Assembly: GCA_001303885.1 (NCBI GenBank)
Contig: LJUE01000004.1
Coordinates: 1-24,555, forward strand
Origin: Planctomycetes bacterium SM23_32
Lineage (GTDB): Bacteria > Planctomycetota > Brocadiia > SM23-32
Length of the DNA stretch: 24,555 bases
Direction: 5' to 3'
The notes beneath the pieces were generated by a model, which had not been told where the DNA came from, did no database searches, and saw only the letters and a program-made list of their open reading frames with translations. Each line of letters opens with the position of its first letter. Position 1 is the first letter of the stretch. Below, piece by piece: positions 8,774 to 16,743 of this stretch. The position numbers were made by a program, and so were the translations under genes.

Positions 8774-9490
8774 ATGGTCAACGTGCCCGCCATCACGAAG
8801 CGCGAGCTGAACACCTACTTCCTCTCCCCCATCGCCTACGTGGTGTTGACCGGTTTCGCGCTGGCGCACGGCATCATGTTCAGCATGGCCCTGCGTCCGC
8901 CGCTCGACCCGAACAACGCGGCCCAGTGGGCGCTCTACGTGCCAATCTTCCTGCTGGTGCCCGCCATGCCGCTGCTGACGATGCGTCTGCTCAGCGAGGA
9001 GACCAACCGCGGCACCATCGAGACGCTCATGACCACGCCGGTCAGTGAGACGGAGGTCGTGCTGGGGAAGTTCGTCGGAGCCTTCATCTTCGCCGTGGTG
9101 ATGTTCCTGCCGGTGCTCGGCGAGCTGATCTTCCTGCGCTTCGTGGGCCCGATGGACGCGGGGCCGCTGCTGAGCGGCTTCCTGGGCGTCTTCCTGCTGA
9201 CGGGGCAGTTCATCGCCATCGGCCTGTTCTGCTCGGCGCTGACGCGCATCCAGATCGCCTCGTCCATCACGAGCTTCGTCCTGCTGCTCGGCCTCTACTT
9301 CCTGTGGTTCCTGGCGCGGGATTCGGCGGGCAGCCTGGCGCGGCTCCTGCGCTACCTCTGCCCGCCCATGCACTACGCCGACTTCCTCAAAGGCGTCGTG
9401 GACACGCGGCACCTGGCCTACTTCGCCCTCACCACGGCGGCGTTCCTGTTCCTTACCGCCAAGGCCCTCGAGCTGCGGAAGTGGAGGTGA
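8774..9490 (+). CDS. ABC-2 type transporter permease, GldF/NosY-like
   Basis: A 238-residue permease with about six membrane segments. The opening (ITKRELNTYFLSPIAYVV) and the motif RLLSEETNRGTIETLMTTPV followed by EVVLGKF are characteristic of GldF-like and NosY-like ABC-2 permeases. It would form the membrane channel with the GldA-like ATPase. Starts 3 nt after the Yip1 gene (GAGGGG about 13 nt upstream) and ends 5 nt before the GldG-like gene, indicating a tight operon. In Bacteroidota the same trio is tied to gliding, but homologues in non-gliding phyla have no settled substrate. Confidence 0.9.
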   Translation: MVNVPAITKRELNTYFLSPIAYVVLTGFALAHGIMFSMALRPPLDPNNAAQWALYVPIFLLVPAMPLLTMRLLSEETNRGTIETLMTTPVSETEVVLGKFVGAFIFAVVMFLPVLGELIFLRFVGPMDAGPLLSGFLGVFLLTGQFIAIGLFCSALTRIQIASSITSFVLLLGLYFLWFLARDSAGSLARLLRYLCPPMHYADFLKGVVDTRHLAYFALTTAAFLFLTAKALELRKWR

Positions 9491-9495
9491 GGCCG

Positions 9496-11268
9496 ATGGG
9501 CAAGCAACCACTGCCGCGCTGGAAGGCCCTGACGCGGGCCGGCATCCTGCTGGGGCTGGCGCTGCTGATGGCGGGCTTCGTGGTGCGCGACGTGCGGGCA
9601 AGGGACTTCCTGCGGACCGACTACGTGGCGCTCGGCCTCTGGATCGCCGGCGCCCTGCTGGCGGTCGGCGGCTGCGTGCTGAACTACCGGATGTTCCTGT
9701 CGCTGCTCTCGGGGCGCCGGGCGGGCGAAGGGATCAACCTCGCCCTCACCGTGGTCCTGGCGCTGGGGCTGGCCGGGCTGCTCTGCTTCATCACCTCCCG
9801 GCGCTTCGCTCGCCTGGACTGGACCGGGCGACGCACCTACAGCCTCCACTCCAAGACCAGGAACATCCTGAAGGGCCTGGACCAGGACGTGACGGCTACC
9901 GTCCTGTTTGCGCGGGCCGACGACCCCCTGACGGGCCGCGCCCTGGAGAGCACGATGGACGTCCTGGAGGAGTTCAAGTCCCAGACCGGCCACGTGACGG
10001 TCCGGGAGATCAACTGGATGCTCCAGGAGGACCAGGGGAGATGGGAGGGCCTCCGCCAGACGCTGGGGGACGAGGACGTGCCCCCCTTCGCCGTGATCTT
10101 CACGACCGCCGATGGGCATGAGGTCGTGCCGCTGGGCAAGATCATCACGGCCGCCATGGGGCAGGTGCAGTTCACCGGCGAGGACGCATTCGCCGGCGCC
10201 CTGACCAAGCTCACCGAGAGGCGCAAGGCCACCATCTACTTCCTGACCGGCCACGGCGAGCGCCCCATGGAAGTGGATGAGCCGATGCCCACGGGCGGCG
10301 AGCAGGCTACCCTCACCTCGGGGCCGGCCTACTCCCTCTCGCGCATGGTCAAGGCGCTGCGCAAAGACAACTACGAGGTCAAGACGCTGAACCTGGCCGC
10401 CGAGCCCCAGGTCCCGGACGACTGCGACGCGCTCGTGATCGCCGGCCCGCGCACGCCCATCAACGAGGCCCAGATGAGGGCCATCCGCTCCTACCTGGAC
10501 GAGCGCAGCGGGCGGGCCCTCGTCATGCTCGACCCCGTCGTCGTTTCGGGCGGCGCGAGCGGGCTGGAAGGGCTGCTGGCCGACTACGACATCCAGGCCC
10601 ACACCGACGCCGTGGGCCTGACGAACCAGTCAACGATACTCGGGCTGATGCAATCGCCGGACGTGTGGGTCCTGGAGGACGGCCTGGCCGACCATCCGAT
10701 CACGCGGGACCTGAAGAACTACACCGTCCACTTCCAGTACGCCTGTCCGCTCACGGTGGGCGAGTCGGCGCAGCCGCCGCAGCCGGGCGGACCCGCAGGG
10801 CCGGCGCCCGTCGCCGAACAGCTGCTGACGGGACAGGCCAGCTGGGGAGAACGGGACTACCGCCCCGACTCCCGGCGGGCGGCTGAGTACGACGCCGGCC
10901 GCGACGTCGCGCCGCCGACCGTCGTCGGGGCCGTGGCATCGCCGCCCGAGCCGCCTCCGATGGGGCCGATGGCGCCGCCGATGGCCCAGGAAGCGCCCGG
11001 CGCCCGGCTGGTCGTCATCGGCAGTTCACTATCGTTCGTCAACCGTGTGGTGGAGGCCGAACCGGCCAACCTCTACCTCGTCCTGAACACGGTCAACTGG
11101 ATGGCCGGCAAGCTGCACATGCTCGGCATCCCGCCGCGGACGCTGGAGTTCAACGACATCCCCGTCTCGGAGGGCCAGATCGCGGCCTCACGCTACATCT
11201 TCATCATCGGGCTGCCGGCCGTCATCGTGGCGCTGGGCATCGGCGTCTGGCTCCTGCGTCGGCGGTAG
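9496..11268 (+). CDS. GldG-like ABC auxiliary protein (ABC_transp_aux domain)
   Basis: A 590-residue membrane protein. Three hydrophobic segments lie at about 14-33, 44-63 and 79-98, then an extracytoplasmic region, and one segment at the C-terminus (YIFIIGLPAVIVALGIGVWLL minus its last residue). The segment RTYSLHSKTRNILKGLDQDV (about 113-132) is the usual entry of GldG-type domains, and TIYFLTGHGER (about 248-258) and DALVIAGPRTPINE (about 313-326) are typical of the family. Residues about 425-500 form a Pro/Gly/Ala/Met-rich low-complexity insert before the final domain. The ATG at 9496 follows GTGGAGGTGAGG. It is thought to act with the ATPase and permease as a periplasmic or assembly component. 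Confidence 0.88.
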   Translation: MGKQPLPRWKALTRAGILLGLALLMAGFVVRDVRARDFLRTDYVALGLWIAGALLAVGGCVLNYRMFLSLLSGRRAGEGINLALTVVLALGLAGLLCFITSRRFARLDWTGRRTYSLHSKTRNILKGLDQDVTATVLFARADDPLTGRALESTMDVLEEFKSQTGHVTVREINWMLQEDQGRWEGLRQTLGDEDVPPFAVIFTTADGHEVVPLGKIITAAMGQVQFTGEDAFAGALTKLTERRKATIYFLTGHGERPMEVDEPMPTGGEQATLTSGPAYSLSRMVKALRKDNYEVKTLNLAAEPQVPDDCDALVIAGPRTPINEAQMRAIRSYLDERSGRALVMLDPVVVSGGASGLEGLLADYDIQAHTDAVGLTNQSTILGLMQSPDVWVLEDGLADHPITRDLKNYTVHFQYACPLTVGESAQPPQPGGPAGPAPVAEQLLTGQASWGERDYRPDSRRAAEYDAGRDVAPPTVVGAVASPPEPPPMGPMAPPMAQEAPGARLVVIGSSLSFVNRVVEAEPANLYLVLNTVNWMAGKLHMLGIPPRTLEFNDIPVSEGQIAASRYIFIIGLPAVIVALGIGVWLLRRR

Positions 11269-11308
11269 GAAGGGCGTCCCGGCGAAGGAGCAGGAGCACG
11301 CGAGGAAG

Positions 11309-13636
11309 ATGAGTCTGCGCAAGCACAGCTCAACGCTGCTGTTGCTGGCGGCCGTGGCCGTCGCGGGCATCGTCGCCTACGCCGTCTCCCGTCAGCCCAG
11401 TTCCGACGAGCTGGAGAAGCAGCGCAAGCGGCTCTTCCCCGGGCTGGCGACCCAGGACGTCCGCGAGCTGACCATCCAGGAGGGAGCGGAGCAGCTCGTC
11501 TGTCGCCGCGACGGAGAGAGCGAGTGGCGCATCGTGCGGCCCGTGGACGTGCGCGCCGACCGCTGGGAGGTCGAGAGCATACTGGACAAGCTCGAACTGG
11601 CCGAACGGGTCTCGTCCGTCTACCCCGAGAAGGGCCAGGCGCTCGATGCGGCCCTCTACGGCCTGGCCGAGCCGGTGCGCACGGTCACCGTAAAGGGGAG
11701 CACCCGCGCCTGGACCATGACGGTCGGCAGGGAGGCGGGGGCGGGCAAGGCCGTCTTCGTCGCCGTGGAAGGACGAGAGGGTGTCTTTGCCGTGCCCGAC
11801 GACGTGGTCCAGAAGACGGCCGTCACCCTGAGCGACCTGCGCAGCAAGACGATCGCGCCGCGCATCAGCGCCTTCGACGTGCAGAAGGTGACGCTGAGCG
11901 CCGCGGCCCTCGACGAGCGCCCGGCCCGCGAGCTGGAGTGCGAGAAGACCGGCGAGACCTGGGAGCTGAAGAAGCCCTTCCACGATCTGGCCGACGAGGA
12001 GGAGGTCAGGTCGCTGGCGAACAAGCTCTACGACCACCGTATCGGCAGCGACGAGTTCGTCGCGGACGACCCCACAAAAGCAGCCGATTACGGCCTCGAC
12101 GAGCCGGCGCTGACGCTCACCCTCGAAGGGAAAGAGCAGACCCAGACCATCGTCTTCTCCCGCCGCGAGGCAGAAGGGAAGCTCCAGTACTACGCCCTGC
12201 ACAAGGGCGAGCCGGCCATCGTCCGCGTGCCGGAGTCGCTCTTCAACGCCCTGGATCAGGACGCCGCCGAGCTGCGCGAGCGGAGGCTGGCCGACTTCAG
12301 GGCCGAGGACGCCGCCGAGCTGGCGCTGCGCGGGCCGGCGGGCGAACTGCGCCTGCAGAAGGAGGACGAAGACTGGCAGATCGTCGGCGAAGCGCCGGTG
12401 GACGCCGACGCGACGGTGCTCGGCAGCCTGCTGCGCGACCTGACCGAAGCGGAGGTCAAGGAGTTCGTCGCCGACGCCGCCGACGACCTGTCGCCGTACG
12501 GGCTGACCGAGGAACGGCGCACCGCCCTCGAAGTCCTGAACGAGGACGGCGAGAGGCTGGCGGAGCTGGCGCTCGGCGTAGACGCGGCGACGGAGGGGCA
12601 GGTCTACGCCATGCGACCCCCCTACCCCGCCGTGCTTGCCATCGAGAGGGGCGACTACGTCGAGAAGCTGCTGACCGGACGGCTGGCGCTGCTCGACCGG
12701 GTGGTGCTCGAAGAACCCCGAGACGCAGCGGTGCGGGTCGCCACGGACGGCCCGAAGGGCGCCTTCGTCTGCGCCCGGGACGAAGCCGGGGACGGCTGGC
12801 GGCTGACGGAGCCGGTCACAGGCGACGCGGACCGGTGGGCGGCGCAATCCATCGTCGGCGACTTCGCCCACATGCGGGTGCTGAAGTTCGCCGCCGAGCA
12901 GGCGGAGGAGCTGGCCCCCTACGGCCTGGAGGAGCCCGAGATCACCGTGAGCGTCACCTACAAGGCGCCCGCAGCGGCGGGCGCGACGGAGGGGGCCGCG
13001 GAAGCCGAGGACGGCCACCGCGCGCGCGCCCTTCGCGTCGGCGCGCCGGCGGACGAAGGCCGATACGCCCGGCTGGCCGACGACGCGCGCGTCTTCATCC
13101 TGCCGGACTACATGGTCGCCCACTTCAGCGCCAGCCTGGCCTCCAAGGAGATCTGCCGCGCCTCCGACCTGACCGCCCTCACGTTCCAGAGGGGCGAGGA
13201 GACGCGGCGGTTCCTCTACGACGGGGAAAGCCGCGCCTGGACCGATGCCGACGGCGCCGATCTGCCCGAGGCCGCCGCCGAGGCCCTCAAGGAGGCGGAG
13301 TGGCTCCTGCGCAGCTTCAACGGCGCCGACGTGGCGGACTACGTCGAGAAGGCGGCCGCCCTCTACGGCTTCGACGAGCCCTACCTGATCGTCGAGCTCG
13401 ACGAGAAGACGGCCAAGGGCAAGCGGGTCGTCATCGGCAAGGAGACCGAGGACGGCAACCGCTACGCCAAGGGACCCGTCACCGGCTTCGTGCACGTAGC
13501 CTCGGCGGCCGACGTGGAGAAGCTGACGGCCGTCTTCGAGCCGACCGCCCCGGAAGGGGCAGCGGCCGCCGAGCCCGATGAGACCCCCGAGGCCGAGGGC
13601 GCCGACGAACCCGCCGAAGCACCTGTCGAGGGATAG
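11309..13636 (+). CDS. Membrane-anchored protein with five DUF4340-like modules
   Basis: A 775-residue protein with one N-terminal membrane anchor (residues about 8-27) and an extracytoplasmic remainder. The motif YGL-x-EP and close variants recurs with Tyr at residues 117, 261, 397, 538 and 686, spaced 136-148, each followed by a short beta-strand-like hydrophobic run. A W-x-L/I-x-x-P type motif (EWRIVRPVD, TWELKKPFH, GWRLTEPVT) is also repeated. These are hallmarks of DUF4340, known beside GldG-like genes. The tail is Ala/Glu/Pro-rich and acidic. The ATG at 11309 follows GAGGAAG, 40 nt after the GldG-like gene. Function is unknown; a beta-rich scaffold on the outside of the membrane working with the ABC complex is inferred. 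Confidence 0.88.
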   Translation: MSLRKHSSTLLLLAAVAVAGIVAYAVSRQPSSDELEKQRKRLFPGLATQDVRELTIQEGAEQLVCRRDGESEWRIVRPVDVRADRWEVESILDKLELAERVSSVYPEKGQALDAALYGLAEPVRTVTVKGSTRAWTMTVGREAGAGKAVFVAVEGREGVFAVPDDVVQKTAVTLSDLRSKTIAPRISAFDVQKVTLSAAALDERPARELECEKTGETWELKKPFHDLADEEEVRSLANKLYDHRIGSDEFVADDPTKAADYGLDEPALTLTLEGKEQTQTIVFSRREAEGKLQYYALHKGEPAIVRVPESLFNALDQDAAELRERRLADFRAEDAAELALRGPAGELRLQKEDEDWQIVGEAPVDADATVLGSLLRDLTEAEVKEFVADAADDLSPYGLTEERRTALEVLNEDGERLAELALGVDAATEGQVYAMRPPYPAVLAIERGDYVEKLLTGRLALLDRVVLEEPRDAAVRVATDGPKGAFVCARDEAGDGWRLTEPVTGDADRWAAQSIVGDFAHMRVLKFAAEQAEELAPYGLEEPEITVSVTYKAPAAAGATEGAAEAEDGHRARALRVGAPADEGRYARLADDARVFILPDYMVAHFSASLASKEICRASDLTALTFQRGEETRRFLYDGESRAWTDADGADLPEAAAEALKEAEWLLRSFNGADVADYVEKAAALYGFDEPYLIVELDEKTAKGKRVVIGKETEDGNRYAKGPVTGFVHVASAADVEKLTAVFEPTAPEGAAAAEPDETPEAEGADEPAEAPVEG

Positions 13637-13648
13637 CTGCTCGACAGG
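13622..13648 (+). terminator. Perfect 9-bp hairpin spanning the DUF4340 stop codon
   Basis: CCTGTCGAG (13622-13630) and CTCGACAGG (13640-13648) are exact inverted repeats with a 9-nt loop that contains the TAG stop (13634-13636). No T-tract follows. It may end the ABC operon or protect its 3' end. Confidence 0.4.
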
Positions 13649-13673
13649 CGCGCACTTGTCGCCATCAGGCCCT

Positions 13674-13702
13674 TTGACGCCGCCCTCGCCGCGTGGTATA
13701 CA
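13674..13702 (+). promoter_or_regulatory. Sigma-70-like promoter for the sugar isomerase gene
   Basis: TTGACG (13674-13679) and TATACA (13697-13702) are separated by 17 bp, ending about 50 nt before the ATG at 13754. Both boxes are one or two bases from consensus. Confidence 0.6.
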
Positions 13703-13753
13703 CGCCTTCCCGCTCAATTGCCCCTCACCCCCAGCAGCAAGGAGGCCCTTGCG

Positions 13754-14497
13754 ATGGCGGACATCCCGATCGGTCTGCAGCTTTTCTCGGTGCGCAAGCA
13801 GTGTGCCGAAGACCTGCCTGGCACGCTGGAGGCCGTGGCCGAGATGGGCTACGAAGGCGTCGAGTTCGCCGGCTACCACGGCCACGGCGCCGAGGACATC
13901 AGGCAGATGCTCGACGAGTGCGGCCTGGTCGCGTGTGGCACGCACACCGGCCTGGAGACGCTGCTCGGGGACGAGCTCGACAGGACCATCGCGTTCAACC
14001 AGACCATCGGCAACCGTTTCCTGATCGTGCCGTGGTTCCAGCGCGACACCAAGGAGGGATGGGTGGAGTTCGCCCGGACCCTCAACGAGGTGGCCGCCAG
14101 GCTGCGCCCCCTGGAGATGCGCACCGGCTACCACAACCACGGCCACGACTTCCGCCCGCTCAACGGCGAGGCGCCGTGGGACATCCTGTTCGGCAACGCC
14201 GATCCCGACGTCATCATGCAGCTCGACACGGGGAACGCCTTCCATGGCGGCGCTGACCCCGTGCCTTACATCGAGCGCTACCCGGGCCGCGCGACGACGG
14301 TGCACCTGAAGGAGTATTCCGCGACTGACGACAAGGCCCTCATCGGCGAAGGCGACGTGCCGTGGGACCAGGTCTTCCAGCTCTGCCAGACGGTGGGCGG
14401 CACCGAGTGGTACATCGTCGAGCAGGAGAGCTACGCCTATCCGCCCCTGGAGTGCGTGGCCAGGTGCCTGGAGAACCTGCGGAAGATGGGCGTCTGA
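13754..14497 (+). CDS. Sugar phosphate isomerase/epimerase (xylose isomerase-like TIM barrel)
   Basis: A 247-residue single-domain TIM barrel of the AP-endonuclease-2/xylose-isomerase-like group. Recognisable elements are IGLQLFSVR near the start, GYEGVEFAGYHG on strand 2, the metal-ligand regions GYHNHGHDF, QLDTGNAF and VHLKEYS, and the late Glu in WYIVEQESY. Such proteins isomerise or epimerise sugars or inositol derivatives using a divalent metal; the substrate is not predictable here. The start is unambiguous: AAGGAGG at 13739-13745, 8 nt before the ATG. It is a monocistronic unit, with its own promoter upstream and a GC hairpin just after the stop. No signal peptide, so cytoplasmic. Confidence 0.85.
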   Translation: MADIPIGLQLFSVRKQCAEDLPGTLEAVAEMGYEGVEFAGYHGHGAEDIRQMLDECGLVACGTHTGLETLLGDELDRTIAFNQTIGNRFLIVPWFQRDTKEGWVEFARTLNEVAARLRPLEMRTGYHNHGHDFRPLNGEAPWDILFGNADPDVIMQLDTGNAFHGGADPVPYIERYPGRATTVHLKEYSATDDKALIGEGDVPWDQVFQLCQTVGGTEWYIVEQESYAYPPLECVARCLENLRKMGV

Positions 14498-14505
14498 TGG
14501 ACTCA

Positions 14506-14533
14506 GGGCTGCGCGGGAAGCGCTCCGCGCCCC
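14506..14533 (+). terminator. GC-rich hairpin after the isomerase gene
   Basis: GCGCGG (14511-14516) pairs with CCGCGC (14525-14530) over an 8-nt loop. The outer GGG (14506-14508) can pair with CCC (14531-14533) across a 2-nt bulge. It begins 9 nt after the stop. No T-tract. Confidence 0.35.
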
Positions 14534-14548
14534 GGGGGCTGCGCGGGA
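14506..14548 (+). repeat. 13-bp direct repeat, two copies 30 bp apart
   Basis: GGGCTGCGCGGGA occurs at 14506-14518 and 14536-14548, between the isomerase stop and the next promoter. The first copy overlaps the hairpin above. It may be a small duplication or a binding site pair; nothing else supports either. Confidence 0.5.
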
Positions 14549-14554
14549 GACGGG

Positions 14555-14583
14555 TTGACAGGCTGCGCCGGCGCCGTTAGGCT
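14555..14583 (+). promoter_or_regulatory. Possible promoter for the pseudopilin-module gene
   Basis: A perfect TTGACA (14555-14560) is followed at 17 bp by TAGGCT (14578-14583), a weak -10. The spacer contains the 10-bp palindrome GCGCCGGCGC (14565-14574). It lies about 63 nt before the start at 14646. Confidence 0.4.
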
Positions 14584-14645
14584 TCAGGCCGAACGCGTGG
14601 CCGGCACGGCGCGCCGGCAACGTATGCGACCTGTGGGGAGGCAGC

Positions 14646-16649
14646 ATGATGCGACCGAAGGCCCGTTGTGCGGTTGCTGGGATTGTGGTGGTTCTGGCGT
14701 GCTTACGGATGCCGGCGGCGCTGGCGGCTGACGGGGCGACGGTGGCGCCGAACGACGTGGTGTTCTACGCCGAGCTCAGCGGCGAGGCCGCCGAGGAGCT
14801 GGTGGGCATGGCCGCGCTGCCGCCGGTGGCGGGGCTCTTCCTTCAGGCGCCCATGCGCACGCCGTTCGGCGGCGTCAACCAGATGCTGGGCCTTCCGCAG
14901 GGGAGCCTTGACCGCGCGGCGCCGCACGTGGAGTCGCTCGCCGTGATCGTGGACGACCGCGGTCCGGCGGTGCTCGTCGGCTTCGACGAGGCGCGTTGGC
15001 CCCAATCCCTGCTGGAGGGGATCGAACGCCGGGCGGGATCGGACCTGGCATTCCTCGGCGGCGAGGTGGTCGGCCTGGCGCGGGACGAGTTCCTCGTGCT
15101 GGGCACCGAACTGGCCTGCGAGCGACTGGCCCGGGGCGACTACGCGCCGCTCGCCTCGGACGCGGCGTTCGCCGAGGCACGGGCCGGCGCGGCCGATGCG
15201 CGCTTGTGGGGCTACCTGTCGGCGCCCCGCCTGATTGACGCCATCCTGGCCGAGGCGGACGACTTCACGGCCACCGACATCCAGATGTTCGTGCGGGCCG
15301 CGGGCCTGGACCGGGCGAAGTATGCCACCCTGACGGCCCGTAGAGCCGAAGAGGCGGCGGCCGGCGAACTGAAGGTCATGTTCGACAGCGAGGATGCCCC
15401 CGTCGTGGCGCTGCTGCCCGAGGCCGCCGCCGAGGTGGCCTCCCAGGTGCCGGGCGAGGCGGCGGCCGCCCTCCTGGTGAACTGGGGCGACGCCTCGACC
15501 TTCTTCAACGGCATCCTCGACATAGCGACCGACGTGGACGCAGCCGTCGGCCGCGGCACGTTCCAGGACGACCTGACGCAGGCGGAAGCCGGCCTCGGTT
15601 TCACGCTGGACGCGTTGTTCGCGCAGCTCGGCTCCGGGGCGGCCGTCTACCTCCCCCGCCCGGCGGACAGGGAGTTGATAGACCGGCAGGATTGGGTGGC
15701 CGTGCTGCTGCTCGACGACGCGCAGGGCTTCGAGGCGTCGCTGAAGCGACTGATGATGAACGCCGTCGGCCAGCCCCCCATGCCGCAGCCCTTCGAGGGC
15801 GTCCAGATGTTCCGCCTTTTCATGCCGCCCGCCTTCTTCGCCGTGCAGGAGGACCGCATGGTCATGGGCGGCAGCCCGCAGGCCGTCAAGGCCTGCCTCG
15901 ACTGGCAGGGCCTGCCCGAGCGGACCGGCCTGGAGGCGGCGGCCGGGGGCGAACCGCTGGTGCTGCTGTTCAGGGCCGACCTGGGCACGCTTCTCAGCAG
16001 CTACCCGACCGCCGAACCGGGCGTGAAGCTGGTGCTGACGGCCCGTCGCCGCGGGCCGGAGATCACGCTGGCCGCCGGCTACGAGGACTTCGACCTGGAG
16101 AGCGTCTACCGCGCTTACGCCACCGGCTACGTCTCGGTGATGGCCGCCTTCCTCATGCCGGCCCTGGGCCGAGCGCGCGGGGAGGCCCAGAAGGCACAGG
16201 GCAGGGCCAACCTCCACAACATCGGCCTCGGCCTCGCCATGGCCGAGAATGACAACAACGGCCAGTTGCCGGACTCCCTCGAGGACATCTACACCCTGGG
16301 CTACCTGGACGCGGAGGAGATGTTCGTTGACCCCGCCGATAAGGCGCCCGTCCAGCGGGGGGACCTGGGCCTGCGCTACAGCTACGAATACGTCGGCTCC
16401 ATCCCCGGCGACGTGTCCCCCGGGACCATCATCTGCTACACCCGCAGGGGCGTCCATCCGGAAGGCAGGAGCGTGCTGTGCCGGGACCTGGCCGTGCTGT
16501 GGGTCACCGAGTGGCAGCTCCAGGCCGACGCGGGCGACGTGCGCACCTCGCTGAGGGCCAGCTACGACGCCGTGGTGGAGGCGTTTGGCGACGAGCTGAC
16601 GCCCGAGCGCGACGCCGAGCTGCGCAAGTTCTACCAGGTCGAGCCCTAG
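14646..16649 (+). CDS. Exported protein of unknown function with a C-terminal pseudopilin-like module
   Basis: A 667-residue protein with a signal peptide (cleavage near ALAADGA, residue 28). Residues about 30-485 alternate short Ala-rich helices and strands and resemble DUF3352-like proteins of planctomycetes; the match is weak. From about residue 490 the pattern changes. A hydrophobic stretch (VSVMAAFLMPALGRAR) runs into QGRANLHNIGLGLAMAE and NDNNGQLPDSL, which closely copies the helix and head start of planctomycete type IV pilin-like proteins, but internally instead of at the N-terminus. The last 90 residues (from RYSYEYVG to FYQVEP) are repeated in the next gene. GGGGAGG (14635-14641) fits either ATG at 14646 or, with better spacing, ATG at 14649. 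Function unknown. Confidence 0.8.
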   Translation: MMRPKARCAVAGIVVVLACLRMPAALAADGATVAPNDVVFYAELSGEAAEELVGMAALPPVAGLFLQAPMRTPFGGVNQMLGLPQGSLDRAAPHVESLAVIVDDRGPAVLVGFDEARWPQSLLEGIERRAGSDLAFLGGEVVGLARDEFLVLGTELACERLARGDYAPLASDAAFAEARAGAADARLWGYLSAPRLIDAILAEADDFTATDIQMFVRAAGLDRAKYATLTARRAEEAAAGELKVMFDSEDAPVVALLPEAAAEVASQVPGEAAAALLVNWGDASTFFNGILDIATDVDAAVGRGTFQDDLTQAEAGLGFTLDALFAQLGSGAAVYLPRPADRELIDRQDWVAVLLLDDAQGFEASLKRLMMNAVGQPPMPQPFEGVQMFRLFMPPAFFAVQEDRMVMGGSPQAVKACLDWQGLPERTGLEAAAGGEPLVLLFRADLGTLLSSYPTAEPGVKLVLTARRRGPEITLAAGYEDFDLESVYRAYATGYVSVMAAFLMPALGRARGEAQKAQGRANLHNIGLGLAMAENDNNGQLPDSLEDIYTLGYLDAEEMFVDPADKAPVQRGDLGLRYSYEYVGSIPGDVSPGTIICYTRRGVHPEGRSVLCRDLAVLWVTEWQLQADAGDVRTSLRASYDAVVEAFGDELTPERDAELRKFYQVEP

Positions 16650-16673
16650 GGCACCTGACAAGGCGTACTTACC

Positions 16674-16695
16674 CCCGAGGCCCGCCCGCCTCGGG
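16674..16695 (+). terminator. Perfect 8-bp hairpin between the two paralogues
   Basis: CCCGAGGC (16674-16681) and GCCTCGGG (16688-16695) form an exact stem with a 6-nt loop, 25 nt after the preceding stop. No T-tract follows. It could end or attenuate transcription into the downstream paralogue. Confidence 0.4.
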
Positions 16696-16743
16696 CGCGG
16701 GCGCAGAGAGCGCCGAGCTGAGTGAGCCGCCCAGGAGGGATCG

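Noticed and set aside
11330..14647. Very long open frame (about 1100 codons) on the minus strand
   Set aside because: It is antisense to the DUF4340 and isomerase genes, whose family motifs are clear. Composition (Gly/Arg/His/Val-rich) matches a GC-driven shadow frame and no domain is recognisable.
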